The notes below the pieces were generated by a model. That model searched no databases. It had not been told where the DNA came from and was given only the letters and a program-made list of their open reading frames with translations. Shown in pieces: positions 36,939 to 49,079 of a stretch of DNA of 64,000 nt. Made by a program: the position numbers and the translations under genes. The stretch lies in assembly GCA_036346255.1 (NCBI GenBank), contig CM070640.1, positions 35,521,238-35,585,237 on the forward strand. Reading direction: 5' to 3'. Each line of letters starts with the position of its first letter. Position 1 is the first letter of the stretch. Origin of the DNA: Ampelocalamus luodianensis. Lineage: Eukaryota > Streptophyta > Magnoliopsida > Poales > Poaceae.

Positions 36939-38105
36939 TCACGGACTGTGGTGCTCCTCCGGCTTGACCGGCGACTTGTGAAGCTCCTTGGTTGATGCCT
37001 GGCGTTGGCGTCTTGGATGGCGTAGCTCCAAGGTTGAAACGTACTGGAGTGATTGTACCCTTCTGCGGACATTGGTTAGAATAATGTCCTGGCTGACGAC
37101 AGGTGTAACATACCCGTGGTACGTTCTGCTGGTTGCTTCCCGGGTTGGGGTTGACGGTGCGGGGTTGCGGAAGTTACGGCGGTGGGCGGGTCTTGAAGTT
37201 GGTGCGGTGCTCGAGCGAAGTGCGGGTGGAAATCGATTGAACTGTGGTGGCACTGTTCTTGCCCTCTGCTGTGATTGATGGTTCCCTTGCTGAGTCATCC
37301 GGCGTTTGCGACTATCTTCCAGCTCCTTGCGTTTGTCCTCTAGAACAAAGGCCTTGTTGACCAACTCCTGGAAGTCAGAAAAAGTATGGGCGATCAGACT
37401 GACTTGCAGTCCAGTGTTTAGCCCCTTCAGAAAGCGACTCTGGCGAGCCTTGTCCGTGGCTACATCTTCTGCTGCATAGCGAGCTAGCTGAGAAAACTTG
37501 TTGAGGTAGTCAGACACTGACATAGCTCCTTGCTTGAGAGCGCGGAACTCATCCTTCTTCAGATCGATAATGCCTTCTGGTACATGATACTGGCGAAATG
37601 CTGCAGAAAATTCTTCCCAGGTGATATCCTGTGGCGTCTCATGGGCGGCACAGAAGTTCTCCCACCATTCAGCAGCTATGCCTTCCATCTGGTGAGTGGC
37701 ATACAGAACCTTTTCACGGTCGCTGCACTAGGTGATCAGCAGCTTCCTTTCAATAACCCTGAGCCAACCATCTGCCTCCACTGGAGAGACATGTCCAGAG
37801 AAAGTTGGTGGACGGGTCCTCATAAATTCTGCAAGCTTGGATGGTCCATGGTGACCATGAGCAGCTGGGGCTCCATACTGTTGATTGTTGTTGTTGTTGT
37901 TGGCCTGGTTGTTCATAGCTTGCATCTGAGTCATCATAGTATTCATCAGCTGAGTCTGTGCTGCCATGAAAGCTCCAAGGTTTTGCAAGTCAATTGGGGG
38001 TGCTTGTGGCGGAGCGCTCCTGTGGTGGTTGCTCATCGCTTCTCGTACAAGTGCAGGAACCACTAGCAATGATCGACGAGTTTGAACCATCTGGCGAAGT
38101 TCCAA
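36939..38105 (-). pseudogene. chromovirus gag
   Basis: The frame starts at 38105, is interrupted by a TAG at 37730-37728 and continues in the same frame to about 37180, where it shifts. It shows KLAEFMRTRPPTF, the retrotrans-gag block EWWENF ... FRQYHVPEG ... LKKDEFRALKQG, then a basic linker. The CCHC zinc knuckle (CYTCRQPGHYSNQC, about 37106-37065) is in another frame. Gag packages RNA and forms the particle. Confidence 0.85.
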
Positions 38106-38463
38106 GGGTTAGATAAGGTAGCAAGCACAAGATAAGTTAAGAACTAAACGGGGGGTAGGTTAAACCCAACAAAACACAGCTCAAGAAACTCAAATGAAAT
38201 ACCTTTATTACTTAGGGTCTTAGCATGGCTACAACAAAAGCCTAAGGGCCTCTGCAGCTCATACTCGCACACAAAAGAAACAACGACCTAAGCACATAAA
38301 ACTACCGCCTAAAGGGCGACTCACTAAACTGAAACTGGCTAAGCCTGGAAAACTGAAACTAAGACGACTACTCAAGAAAGCCTCCACAACCGCGGCGACG
38401 CTCTTGACGGCTGTAGACCCGGAAGTGAGACGGCATCTTGGCAACCGATCCGATGCCACGGAA

Positions 38464-39115
38464 CTAGTGCGGCGAGAAGGCATTCCTGTGCAAGCCGTTC
38501 AGTGGCTCCTCTGGCTCTGCATCAACTTCTGGCTCAACTGGGCCTTCCTCTGGATCTTCTTCAGGATCCTCTTCGGGGTCTTCCTCTTCTTCGGGAACTT
38601 GGTCGTAGAGAATCTCTTGCAGAGTGGCGACCTTCTCTTCAGCTCACTGCAAAGCTTCATAGACATGGTCCAACTCCGTGATAGTCCTCTCCAAGGCTTC
38701 CTCCTGGGCGGCCACGAACTGGGTGAGGTGCACGACGGTAGCGTTGCTCTCCTTCTGTGGACGGGTAGCGTGCTGGCAAGTCCACGGCTGCAGCTCTGGG
38801 GTGGTAACGGAAGACGGTGTCTTGAAGCTCTCGCGCATAGATGTTGCAGATACGCAGCATGGCCAAGCGCGATGACTCCTGGATACCTTCCAGCCAAGTG
38901 ATCTTCCTCACAAAGACGTGCGACGGTTGGCTTGCCTTATCGTTCCTCCTGGCGTAGATCGTCAGGCGACAGATCACTCCACGGTTTTGTCCATTCATTG
39001 TCCAGTTGTTGCCGACGTACAGTGGACGATCAAAACCTCCAAGAACCTGGAGTAACTTCCAAAGCTCAGCGGCATACCCTCCAATGCGCTCACCATAGCT
39101 CTGAAGACGAGGCAT
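38464..39115 (-). pseudogene. extra sense ORF between PBS and gag (function unknown)
   Basis: ATG at 39115 gives MPRLQSYGERIGGYAAELWK and about 105 residues of globular-looking sequence (LLQVLGGFDRPLYVGN, RITWLEG-like, ARELQDTVFRYH). A frameshift near 38800 leads to a second frame with a probable coiled coil (VAAQEEALERTITELDHVYE), a TGA near 38644, and an acidic Pro/Glu/Asp-repeat tail (EDPEEDPEEDPEEGP) ending at a TAG near 38464. It lies on the coding strand of the element, upstream of gag, where chromoviruses normally have only a leader. I do not recognise the family. It could be a captured host fragment or a lineage-specific retroelement ORF. It is broken here. Confidence 0.6.
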
Positions 39116-39313
39116 CTGTCAAGACAGACGAACAGGGTAAGAGCAACTTTAAAAACAGCAGGGAGAGAAAAGATTATAGCAAAAGTTGAGGCGAGAGAGA
39201 TATGAGGAGAGTTAAGCAATTAATTAACCTTGCAAGTTAATTTTTCCTTTAGAAAATAGTTTGGACACGCTAAAGACGGCCAATCTAACTAAGGTCAAGA
39301 CCTACAGTCAGTA

Positions 39314-39327
39314 TGGCTCTGATACCA
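39314..39327 (-). other. primer-binding site, initiator-Met tRNA
   Basis: The minus strand reads TGGTATCAGAGCCA, four nt downstream of the 5' LTR end. Confidence 0.9.
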
Positions 39328-39331
39328 CCTC

Positions 39332-42300
39332 TGTCGGGACCCAAAATTTCGATTCTGGAACCCTCTGTGTATACTGCACTAGTCCAGGATCACGCTAGTG
39401 CACACAGGGTTAACATCGGTAAATATCGATCCACACAAACGATAAATAAAGTAAACGATTAGTTTGAATAACAAATAAGGGTTTTGACCTTATGGTCGAG
39501 TTTACACTTATTAAGCCACGCAGGGCTAACAAAGAATAAAACAACAGCGGAACGGAAATAACTCCAGCGTAGATCCCACCAATTCACCACAGTAACCGAT
39601 CGATCCGACCTTAACGATCAACAACCTTCGCGAACTCCTCCTCGAAAGCAGGCGTAGACTCCTCCTCTTCTGTAGGTTTGGGCGCAAGTTTTACAACAAG
39701 CGTGAGTACACAACCGTACTCGCAAATCATACCACAGAATGCAATGTATAGATGCAGGCTTATTCCAAAGAAAAGGCTTCTGTGGTTCTTTTGCATAAAG
39801 GCAACATTTGCAATTGAATACGAATAATAAATTGAAAGCATGATTCAAAACAAATAAACAATATTAATTTAACAGTGGTTTTCACAAAGACACACAGCTA
39901 AACAGATTATTTCACATAGCCATATGATTGAGGTCACACAGCTCCCATCCCAAATATTTTATGAAAACTACCCCTCGTGTGAAATCCCCGAGCATGTCCA
40001 TGACCGCGGACGCGGCTATTCGAATAGATTGTTTAACACTCTGCAGAGGTTGTACACTTTACCCACAAGATACAACTAGTGTAGCAAGCACTAATCATAA
40101 CAAAACGGTTCAGAAACTTCATCTCAAACATTGACATTCCCAGTGTCCTTACAAACCGCTATGCCAACCCAAACGAAGCGCTTTGGCATAACACACACCG
40201 CTGGACAGGGAAGCGACGAATCGTCCCGCGATGCAACCACTAAGTAGTCAACCCTCCACCCTGTCACAAAGCCTAACCTATCCACCTGAACATCAATGCC
40301 GAGAATCCATAACTTACTAAGTTAGGCCCGTCCCATACCAGGCATGTGGTCGTAAAGTAAGGCTCAGTTCAATGGCGCACAAAGTTAAGTCCTTAATTGA
40401 CCAAGGCAAGACTTCCATGCTCTAACTAAGTCACAAAGATTATCACTCCCATCACAAAGCCCACCATATCACACAGCTTCCACCACTTGCCTCAGTCTAA
40501 ATCCTTTACCACCCAGTTGGTTTTAGTGTAACACATGCCATCCACAAAGTAATAGCACACAGTACACACAGTTTTTATCACATAGTTCCATAGTCACTTA
40601 GTCATATTTAATAATTGCAACTTTCATGAGATGTGAGACTCGTAGCATGGCTAAGCAATTGTACTCGCATCTAACCAACCCACGTTGGTGCTACAATATT
40701 ACCAACTGATAACCAATCTAGGGTGACAAGGGATTATGACATACAAGGCCAAGGTGTGATAACAAATTTGGATAATAACTATACCCAAAGCATTTAAATA
40801 AATAATTTAAATAGAATGCAGTACTTTGAAGTAAAGTAATTTGAAAAACTGGGTTCAAGATGATCAAAGGTATGACTTGCCTTGGAAAAGGTCTATGTAC
40901 TGGTCTTGATCTTGGGGTGCTCCTTTTTCCACAAAATTCCCCGACGAATCGACGTCTACTCGCAAACGAAACAAAAACAAACAAAACAAATAAATAACAG
41001 AGGCAAAACAAGCTCCAAAAATTAAATAAAAATCTCAGATAAATAGAACTTGAATTTAGACAAATTTAGAAATTTGAATGGGCTCAATCGGAGTTAGGAT
41101 GCAAGCGTTATGGCCTCTGGAAGTTTGAATCTAAAAAGAAACCCTAATTTGGATTTTCCAGAATTTCCGAATTATTTCTCTGAAGAAAAATCGAATTATT
41201 GCGCAACGCTGACGTCATCTGAGGACGTTCGGACGGGATGAAAATTGGTCTAACAGGTGGGACCCACATGTCAGTGATATGGTGCACCGTGTACCAAGTC
41301 CATGCCAGATCAGATCTGGGGTTCGGTGGACCGTGCCACGCGGGCGTACACGTGCCTGCTGACACGGCGCCACGCAAGCGACATATCGGCACGAATGCTG
41401 AGGTGGCAGGTGAGGTGGCACCCACGTCGGACCCGACGGCGGCGGCGGCTCGGGGACCGATGGCAACGGCGAACGGCGGGGCTTCGCCGGCGGTGAGTGG
41501 TACCGGTGTGTAGCTCTCTCTATTGCAAACCTGATGAGATAAGTCTGGGTGGTTGGGAATGACGGAGGCGACCGGCGGCGAGCTCAGAGCGGCGGAGCTG
41601 CTCTGGTTTTGTCGAACGGGGGTTCCGGCGAGATCTAGGTGGCGTGGGTGGTCTCTGAAGGTAGCTCTGGTGACGCTGAACACGATGGTGCACTCGACGA
41701 CGACGCGGCGACACTGGCGGCGGCGCAAACGTCGAAGAACAGAACGGCGGCGAAAACCCTAGAACTCCAATTGTGGCGGCGCTAAGGCTCGGAAGGAGAT
41801 GAGGGTGGCGGCTCTGGGTTGCGGAGGACCGTGCGAAGCTCGGGTGCTATTTATAGGGGCTGGGGTGCCCGGGATAAGGAATCCCTAATTTGGGGATTTC
41901 TCGGTTTCAAGCAACGGAGATAGAGTTGGTTTTGATCCCGATTGAGGGTAGATACGGGCGCGGGAAGATTAGAGATAGAGTTTGGCAAAGAAATCCGGAG
42001 GTTTTTAGTTAGGAAAGTCCGTTGTCGGATTGAGCTTCTAGAAGCTCCAATGGCGGACGGCGCCGACTCGGACGCGAGGAAGAAAGCGGCTCGGAGACGA
42101 TGACCTCGCGAGCCCACTGGCAGAGACACCGAGACGCAGCCCACGCGTCGTGACGGACGAGGCGAGGCGCGTATGCGCGCGGCTCGCGAGTTGTCTTTGA
42201 AGCAGAGAGAATGGGCGGATCGAAGGAAGATTCGGCCCGAAGGGATTTCCGAGATTTTAAATAGTTTTTCTATTTTATAAATTACCAGAAATTCAAATAA

Positions 42301-42545
42301 GCAATAGAAAATAGCAAATGAACTCAGAAAAATTCTAGAAAAATCTAGAAAATATATCTGAGCACATAGAACCCAAATAAAATAGTTTTGGCTAATGTTC
42401 AACTTGGGATTATTCACATTAAAGATTTTTGATTATAAAGTCCAATATTAAGCTTTTGAGTTTAAGTTCAAATAAATCCAAATGGTGAATTTTTCCCTAC
42501 TAACTATTTAAAAGATTTTTAAGCTCAGAAAATTGGGATGTTACA
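39332..42545 (-). repeat. 5' LTR of the chromovirus
   Basis: On the minus strand, TGTAACATCCC at 42545 to GGGTCCCGACA at 39332, 3214 bp. It carries the palindrome CTATTCGAATAG at 40016-40027. Confidence 0.92.
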
Positions 42546-45398
42546 ATGTCCTTCTCATCTAAAACCCCATTTCCTTTTGGTTTCTTTGTCGCTGAGATGC
42601 CGTCGCCGGTCAACATCTTCATCTCCGGTCATCTTCTCATTGCCGCCGTTCTGAGCGTTCTCCGGTCATCCTGAGATGCTCTCTGTGATCCTTGCTCCTC
42701 CGCCGACGTGGTGCTCATCTCTAACTCCTTCGGACGCCACTCCCTGGCCGCCGTCGTCATCACTCGTGAACACTCCGCCGCCAAAGTCGTCGCTGCTGCC
42801 GACTCACCGCCGCCAGTGCGAAATCAGCACCTCCAGATGCATCCTTGTACTCTCTGGAGTCGGTTTTGCCACTTCGCCAGGTCTCCCTCGCCTCCGTTCG
42901 CCTCGGCGCCAAGCCCTTCGTCGTCGGCCATGGCTGCCGCCTCCTGTGCTCGTTGCTCTGTGCCAAGTAAGCCGCCAGCTAAGCCGCCACCTCATTCCCT
43001 CTGCCCGCATGTCGCACACGTGTCGTCCCTATCAGCGCGTGTGTGGCCGGTTCACACCCTAACCAGATCCGATTCTCGGTGGACTCAGTCCATCATACAC
43101 CTATTCATTGACAGTGGGCCCCATGTGTCAAATTCCAATTCTTTATTTGTTTTCAGCCAAAATTCTCCTTGATGACGTCATCTGACGCATTAATTAACTT
43201 TTCCTTCAGAAAAGTAATTCTAGTAAATCCATAAATTGTGATTTTCATAATTTTATGTGATTTCAATCTTCCAGAGCTCATATCTTTTGCATCCGAACTC
43301 CGATTGAGTCCATTCAAATTTCTAAATTTATCTAAATTCGAAATCTATTTATCTAAAAATTTTATTTAATTTTTGGAGTTTGTTTTCTCTCTGTTATTTA
43401 TTTATTTGGGTTACTTGCTTGTTTTACGAGTAGACGTTGATACTTCGGGAAGCTTTGAGCAAGGAGTAGCATACCAAGATCAAGATCAATCACAGAAATT
43501 ATTCCAAGGCAAGTCGTGGTACTTTGATCATATTGAACCTATGATTTCAAAAGTATATTGTTTTATACAATTGCATGCTATCTTTATATAAATGGTTTTG
43601 GGATTAGTTATTACCTGTTGTCGTTATGCCTCCTTTGATAATTTGAATGCCATGAATCCTTTGTCACCTTAGCATTGGAAATTTTAGTTGGATATATTTG
43701 TATTGCCAACATGGGTATCGTACCAATGCTTAGTTCAGCTTAGTTACGACGGGTTCATCATCACATGTGTCATAATGATTAATCTTGACTTAATAAAATA
43801 TGAAACCGTGGTGGTGCGCCAGTCTTGTTAAAATTTGTGTACCATGACGGGGTTAGTCATGGGTTTTAGTTGAACAAAATGGTTTTCGCTTGGGCGAGCG
43901 ATTGGTGGATAGTGGGGATGTGGATTGAACATGCTGGGGGTTTGTGGTGGACTCACCTGAGTAATTTGTCACTTAATCTTGTGCGCCATTGAACTAGGCC
44001 TTAACCGTACAACCACATGCCTGATGGGACTAGCCTGGCTAACTAATTAGTAATGTCTTAATTTTGGTTCTGTCATGTGAAGTGTGAGTTATGGGAAACG
44101 TATTCTCACGGTGGCGCAAGAGGGGGCCATATCTGATCAGAAAGACATTCAGTGTTGAAACCTTAGCGGGCAGAACTGGGTTAAGAAGGAGCTTTGTAAA
44201 AGCCTTGTGATGATCACTTAAGTCGCACACCTAAGGAAGTGTGGTCAGACTCTTTGAGTTGATTAATCTCTTGTGGGTCAAGCTGTACAACCTCTGCAGA
44301 GTGTAAAACTATTCGAATAGCTGTGTCCGTGGTTATGGACGTGCTCGGGGATTTCACACGGGAGATAGAGTTTCTTTAAAAATGTGTCGGAGTGTGGATG
44401 GGAAGTTCACTTGATGAATATAATGTTCGTTTGGTGAATAGGTCATTCACTTGGTGGTTTGTGTCGATTGGTGAGTAGAGATTTACTTATCATTGGTTTG
44501 GTTGAGAAGTGAATGGGGAAGTTCACTGGTTGTTTCAAAGAAATTGTTTAATTACTTATTATTGTTTTCAATTCAGCATTTCAATCTATTTATTGTATTT
44601 ATCGTAAATGCTGTTTTCCGCAAAAGAGCCATACAGCTAACCTTTGTTCAAGCCATACATGAATACTATTTGCATACATTTCCCCATGGCTTGCTGAGTA
44701 CATTCAAAGTACTCATGGCTTTATGCCCTCTGTTTGATCAGCAGTGGAGGGAGAATATCAAGCTGCTCAAGAGTTCTTCGCCCAAGAGGACCATGAAGGT
44801 TTTGCGGATTAGGATGCGTTCTCCACTCGATTGCCTGTGGGTATGTTGATTGGCCATTTGAAGAGTTTCGTTCCGCTGCAAGAGTTTATTTATTTTTTTA
44901 GCCCTGCGTGGCATGTTAAGCAAATGTTGACCATAAGGTTCCGTTATTATTATTATTTGTTATTTTAAAATCTTTTTAGTTAAATCGAATAAATAGATGG
45001 TATTTCATCACTGTTTCCTGTGTGAGCTAGCTGCTGATCAGGGACTAGTTCAGAATACACAGAGGGTTCCTGAGATGTATTTTCGGGTCCCAACAGATCG
45101 GTACAGAACAATGGTGGCAACACAAACAAGAAAAATCATTGAAACCAAAGAAACGTATATTACCAAATGGCCAGTGTGAGCACAGACATTCCCACATTCG
45201 TGATCACTGCAACGAACAAGGCAGCATAATGAGGGGAAAATCACCTAAGTTCTTCAGAAATAAATATAGAAATAGAAACAAGGATGGATAAAATTACACA
45301 TGAATTGTCACATATAGACGCATCGACTCAAGCATTTTGGGATCGTCAAAACCAAGCATGTGTGAAAAATTTGCTGCGTAGTCAAGTGCGTTATCAAC

Positions 45399-45997
45399 TG
45401 TTGGATTTTTATGTGGCTTTCAACATTTATTTTGCTTGTTACCTATTTTAACTCAATGTGGAATATTGATATATGTGATAGGGAATTATTTGATGCGGAA
45501 TCTAACTCCAGGATTTTAATACTCGAGGTGCTGAGGACGGCTGTGTTGGAAAAGGTAGACATGTTTATTGAGATCGAGTCTACTAGAATTTAATATGCAT
45601 GCATGTGATTAATCCGGATACAGCACAGGGCGGAATAGCTGGGTTTGCTTTGCAGGATCAGCTCTGCAGGCTGTTGATCCACATGATCAGATTGGAATTG
45701 ATCTCGTAAACAATCTGATCATGGCACATGACTCACACATGTGTGCTAGGGACTAATATATTTTAGACTCATTAAACTGGCCTGTCTGATCGTGGTTGGT
45801 GACATGGTTCAGGAGTCTCACGGTGTACCGGAAACAGGTGGGTCAATTATAACACCTGAAAGTGGAGTCTATATATAGGTCCCTACCCTCTAGCCTCATA
45901 ATGCGATTGTGAGCGGCACCACGGAAAAGGCAGAGGAATAGAGGGTAGACCAAATAGACACCACAAAATCAATCTAGGGTTTGCTAAAAACCCAACA
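45399..45997 (+). repeat. 5' LTR of the Copia element
   Basis: 599 bp. A TATATATAGG box at about 45871-45880 is a likely TATA element for the retroelement promoter. Confidence 0.92.
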
Positions 45998-46013
45998 TTG
46001 GTATCAGAGCCGG
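45998..46013 (+). other. primer-binding site, initiator-Met tRNA
   Basis: TTGGTATCAGAGCCGG directly abuts the 5' LTR. Confidence 0.9.
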
Positions 46014-46588
46014 CTGGCGGTGCGCACGACGGAAGTTCGCATCCGAATCCACATCGTCGTCCGATCTGAAGAAAAGTCGACTTCCGCTGCGCACACCTAC
46101 TTTGCGACTGCGTCCTCGCTCGTCGCGCTCATAAACCAAAGACGTCATTTGTCTCGGTCGCTGGGAAGGAGCTGGGCATCCACTGCGAAGGAAACACATT
46201 CCGCTGCGTGTGTTCGCTGCTAAGGAAGCAACGCACGTGAAGGATTGTCAATTTTCAACGCTACTTTAATCTCCCGTGAAGCCCTTGGAATTAACATTCC
46301 CGTGAAGCACTTGGAAGCAAAGTCTTCATTGACGTGATAGTTTTCACATCAAGCACAGCAAGGAAGATTCATTATTTGATTATTTTATTCATTAACTTAT
46401 TGATTGGTCTGGAGATCATATTGTTCAATTCTGGTGCACCAGCCGGGAATCGAATCTAATCGAGGAGTCTAGTGTCCGCCCTGTGCCCGATCTGAAGTCT
46501 GCGCCAAACAAGACATAGACATTATTTCTTTCACCGTTCTGGAACTTCTGGTTATCTGTTCTGAAGCTGCAGATCCAGGTATCTCGCA

Positions 46589-47848
46589 ATGGCAACCAAT
46601 AGCGTTTTTTCTGAACTGCTTAGATCTTGCAAATTGGATGGCTCAAATTTCACGGTTTGAAAAAGGAAAATCACGTTTTTGCTTTCAGCTGAAAACATTG
46701 ATTATGTAATAGAAAAAAACGAACCGGAAAAGCCAGAAAAAAATGCCACTGTTGAGGAAAAGGAAAGTTATGCAGAAGAAGATGAAAATTGGACACGAGA
46801 TAATAAAAGGGCACGTATTTTTATGTTGGGATCAATGACTGATTCTTTAGTTGCTGAGTATGAAGGTGAACGGAATGCGCGGAAGATAATGCGCAATCTG
46901 GAACAAGATTTTGGTGAAGTATCTCTTATTAAAGTTCTTAGTCTTGTTAATCGTTTTCTCTCCACCAAGATGTATGATGTTACTTCAATTAATGAGCATC
47001 TCAATAAACTCTGTATTTTAGCAGAGGATTTAAAAAATGCTGGCTATCCTTTTTCTGAAGAAGTGCAGGTCATGGTTGTTCTAAACTCTTTGCCAAATTC
47101 ATGGGAACAATTTAAGATATATTTATGTCATTCTGAAAGGATACTCAATATACGCACTCTGAGGCATCATTTACTTATGGAAGAAGATAGAAAACTCTCT
47201 TAGGGAAAAGAAAGAAATACTCACAATTCTGAGTTACACCTTGGAGAGGAAAAAGGTACTCATAAAATGAATTGGCAAAAGAGGAAGCCTAATGGTGATT
47301 TGAGAGAAAAGCTTAACAAGAAATGCGATCGGGATGATCGTGATAATTATAACTCAGTTCAGAGGAATGATAAGTACAAGAATTTCAAGTGTCACAACTG
47401 TGGTCAGTACGGGCATTTCAGAGTTGATTGCAGGAAAAAGAAGAAGCAGAATGAGCAAAAGAATCAAAACAAGGAACCAGTTGAGCGTAAAGGCGATTCA
47501 TATCCTAACGGTATGTCTAATATTTTTGTGTGCACTGAATCTTTATTTACTACTACTTTTCCAAATAGTTGGGTTATTGATTCTGGTGCTACATCTCATA
47601 TTACTAAAGACAATAGAGTTTTTACTTCTATGCGAACAATTCCAATGGGAAATAGATATATCTTTTTGGGCACTAATGCCAAAACTGATGTAATTGGAAT
47701 TGGAAATTATGTCCTGAAACTCCCAAATGGAGGAAAATTATTATTACAAGACACTTTATATTCACCTAGCATGAGGAGGAATTTAATCTCTGTTGCTCAG
47801 TTAGAATCTATTGGTTATGATATACTGTTTGTAAAAAGGAAAAGTTAA
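46589..47848 (+). pseudogene. Copia gag and protease
   Basis: Starts at an ATG at 46589 (MATNSVFSELLRSCKLDGSN). Gag shows the UBN2-type capsid (ARIFMLGSMTDSLVAEYEG, FLSTKMYD, VVLNSLPNSWEQF) and a CCHC knuckle at 47390-47431 (CHNCGQYGHFRVDC). Protease has WVIDSGATSH from about 47570. Nonsense codons interrupt it: a TGA replaces Trp near 46658, and a TAG lies at about 47200. A frameshift lies near 47848. Confidence 0.9.
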
Positions 47849-47852
47849 AATA

Positions 47853-49033
47853 TTGCTCAATGGGAAATTAGTGCATACTGGAACTCGTCATGAAGGTCTT
47901 TATTTTCTTGATGAGCTATCAAATGATGACAATATTGATTGTCTAGTTGGTGAAAATGACTCCATAGTGAGGAATACTAATGATAGGAGCACATGCTCAG
48001 AATCTTATTTATGGCATTTACGACTTGGTCACATATCTAAAAACAGAATTAAGAGGCTTATTAATTCTGGAATTCTACACTTTAAGTGGGAGGATTTTGG
48101 TATTTGTGAGGCATGTATAATGGGTAAAATGACCCGTGCACCTTTTCCAAAGGCGGAAAGATCAAATGAGCCTCTTGCCATTATTCATTCTGATATTTGT
48201 GGTGAGATGTCTACTCCCACTAGAGGACATAAGATTTATTTTATCACATTCATTGATGATTATTCAAGATTTGGTTATGTGTATATTCTTAAACATAAGT
48301 CAGAAGGTTTTGATGTATTCAAGACATTTAAAACTGAAGTGGAAAATCAATTGAATAGAAAGATCAAAATTTTAAGAACTGATCGTGGAGGAGAATACAC
48401 TTCAGGAATATTAAATGATTTTTGTAAAGAGCATGAAATTATTCATCATTATACCATACCTTACACTCCGCAACAAAATGGTGTGGCTGAGCGGAGGAAT
48501 GGAACACTTATGGATATGGTTAGATCTATGATGGCTTATTCTGATCTTCCTTTATCTTTTTGGGGTGAAGCTTTGCATACTGCTGTTTATTTATTGAATC
48601 ATTCGCCATCTAAAGCTGTAACAGTCACTCCTTATGAGTTGTGGACTGGAAGAAAACCCTCTCTTCGCCACTTAGCTGTTTGGGTTGTAATGCACAAATT
48701 AGAGTGCCAAATCAAAATCGTACAAAATTGCAACCTAAAAGCATGCCAGGAATTTTTATTGGTTATTCTTTGGAATCAAAAGGGTACAGGTTTTATGACC
48801 AGGAAAATGATAAACTGGTGGAAAGTAGGGATGCAATTTTTTTAGATCAAAACACACCGCGCCGTGCTAAGCGGGCGAGGGTGGAATTACTAGCAACTCC
48901 ACCTGAAACACACATGGATACATCTGGTATTGATTCTCGCACTGAGGGAGGTTCAGCTCCTGAAGAAAATGCAAACCAAGCTCCTAATACTAACATGCTA
49001 AGGAGAAGTGGGAGGAATTTTAGTACACCTTAA
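47853..49033 (+). pseudogene. Copia integrase
   Basis: The HHCC module is visible (LWHLRLGHISKNRIK, CEACIMGKM). The catalytic core has HSDICGEM (first Asp), TDRGGEYTS (second Asp) and QQNGVAERRNGTL (Glu). A frameshift near 48680 moves the downstream region (RFYDQENDKLVESRDAIFLD) to another frame, 48641-49033. Confidence 0.9.
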
Positions 49034-49079
49034 TATCTAGATGATTATTATTTGTTCTTGGGGAAGTTCACTCTAAAAT

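Larger units (their letters stand above)
30367..42545 (-). mobile_element. chromovirus (Gypsy, Tekay-like), 12.2 kb, inactivated
   Basis: Complete LTR-internal-LTR structure on the minus strand: 5' LTR 42545-39332, PBS 39327-39314, extra ORF, gag, protease, RT-RNase H, integrase with chromodomain, polypurine tract 33560-33548, 3' LTR 33547-30367. The target duplication ATGTC at 30362-30366 and 42546-42550 is perfect. Gag-pol order with integrase last and a C-terminal chromodomain identifies a chromovirus. LTR lengths of about 3.2 kb fit the Tekay group. Both LTRs differ by scattered substitutions and by several indels in the GC-rich part (for example 32290-32720 against 41260-41700), so the insertion is not recent. 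Confidence 0.92.
29396..45095 (+). mobile_element. solo LTR (Gypsy), split by the nested chromovirus
   Basis: Starts TGTAACATCCC at 29396 and ends GGGTCCCAACA at 45095. Flanks are GATAG (29391-29395) and GATCG (45096-45100), a 5-bp duplication with one mismatch. Removing the insertion 30367-42545 and one copy of ATGTC leaves about 3.5 kb with no primer-binding site or internal region. Its start and end resemble the LTRs of the element inserted into it, for example the TTGGGTTCTAT and TTCTAGATTTTT blocks near 29558-29600, so the two are related families. Confidence 0.87.
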
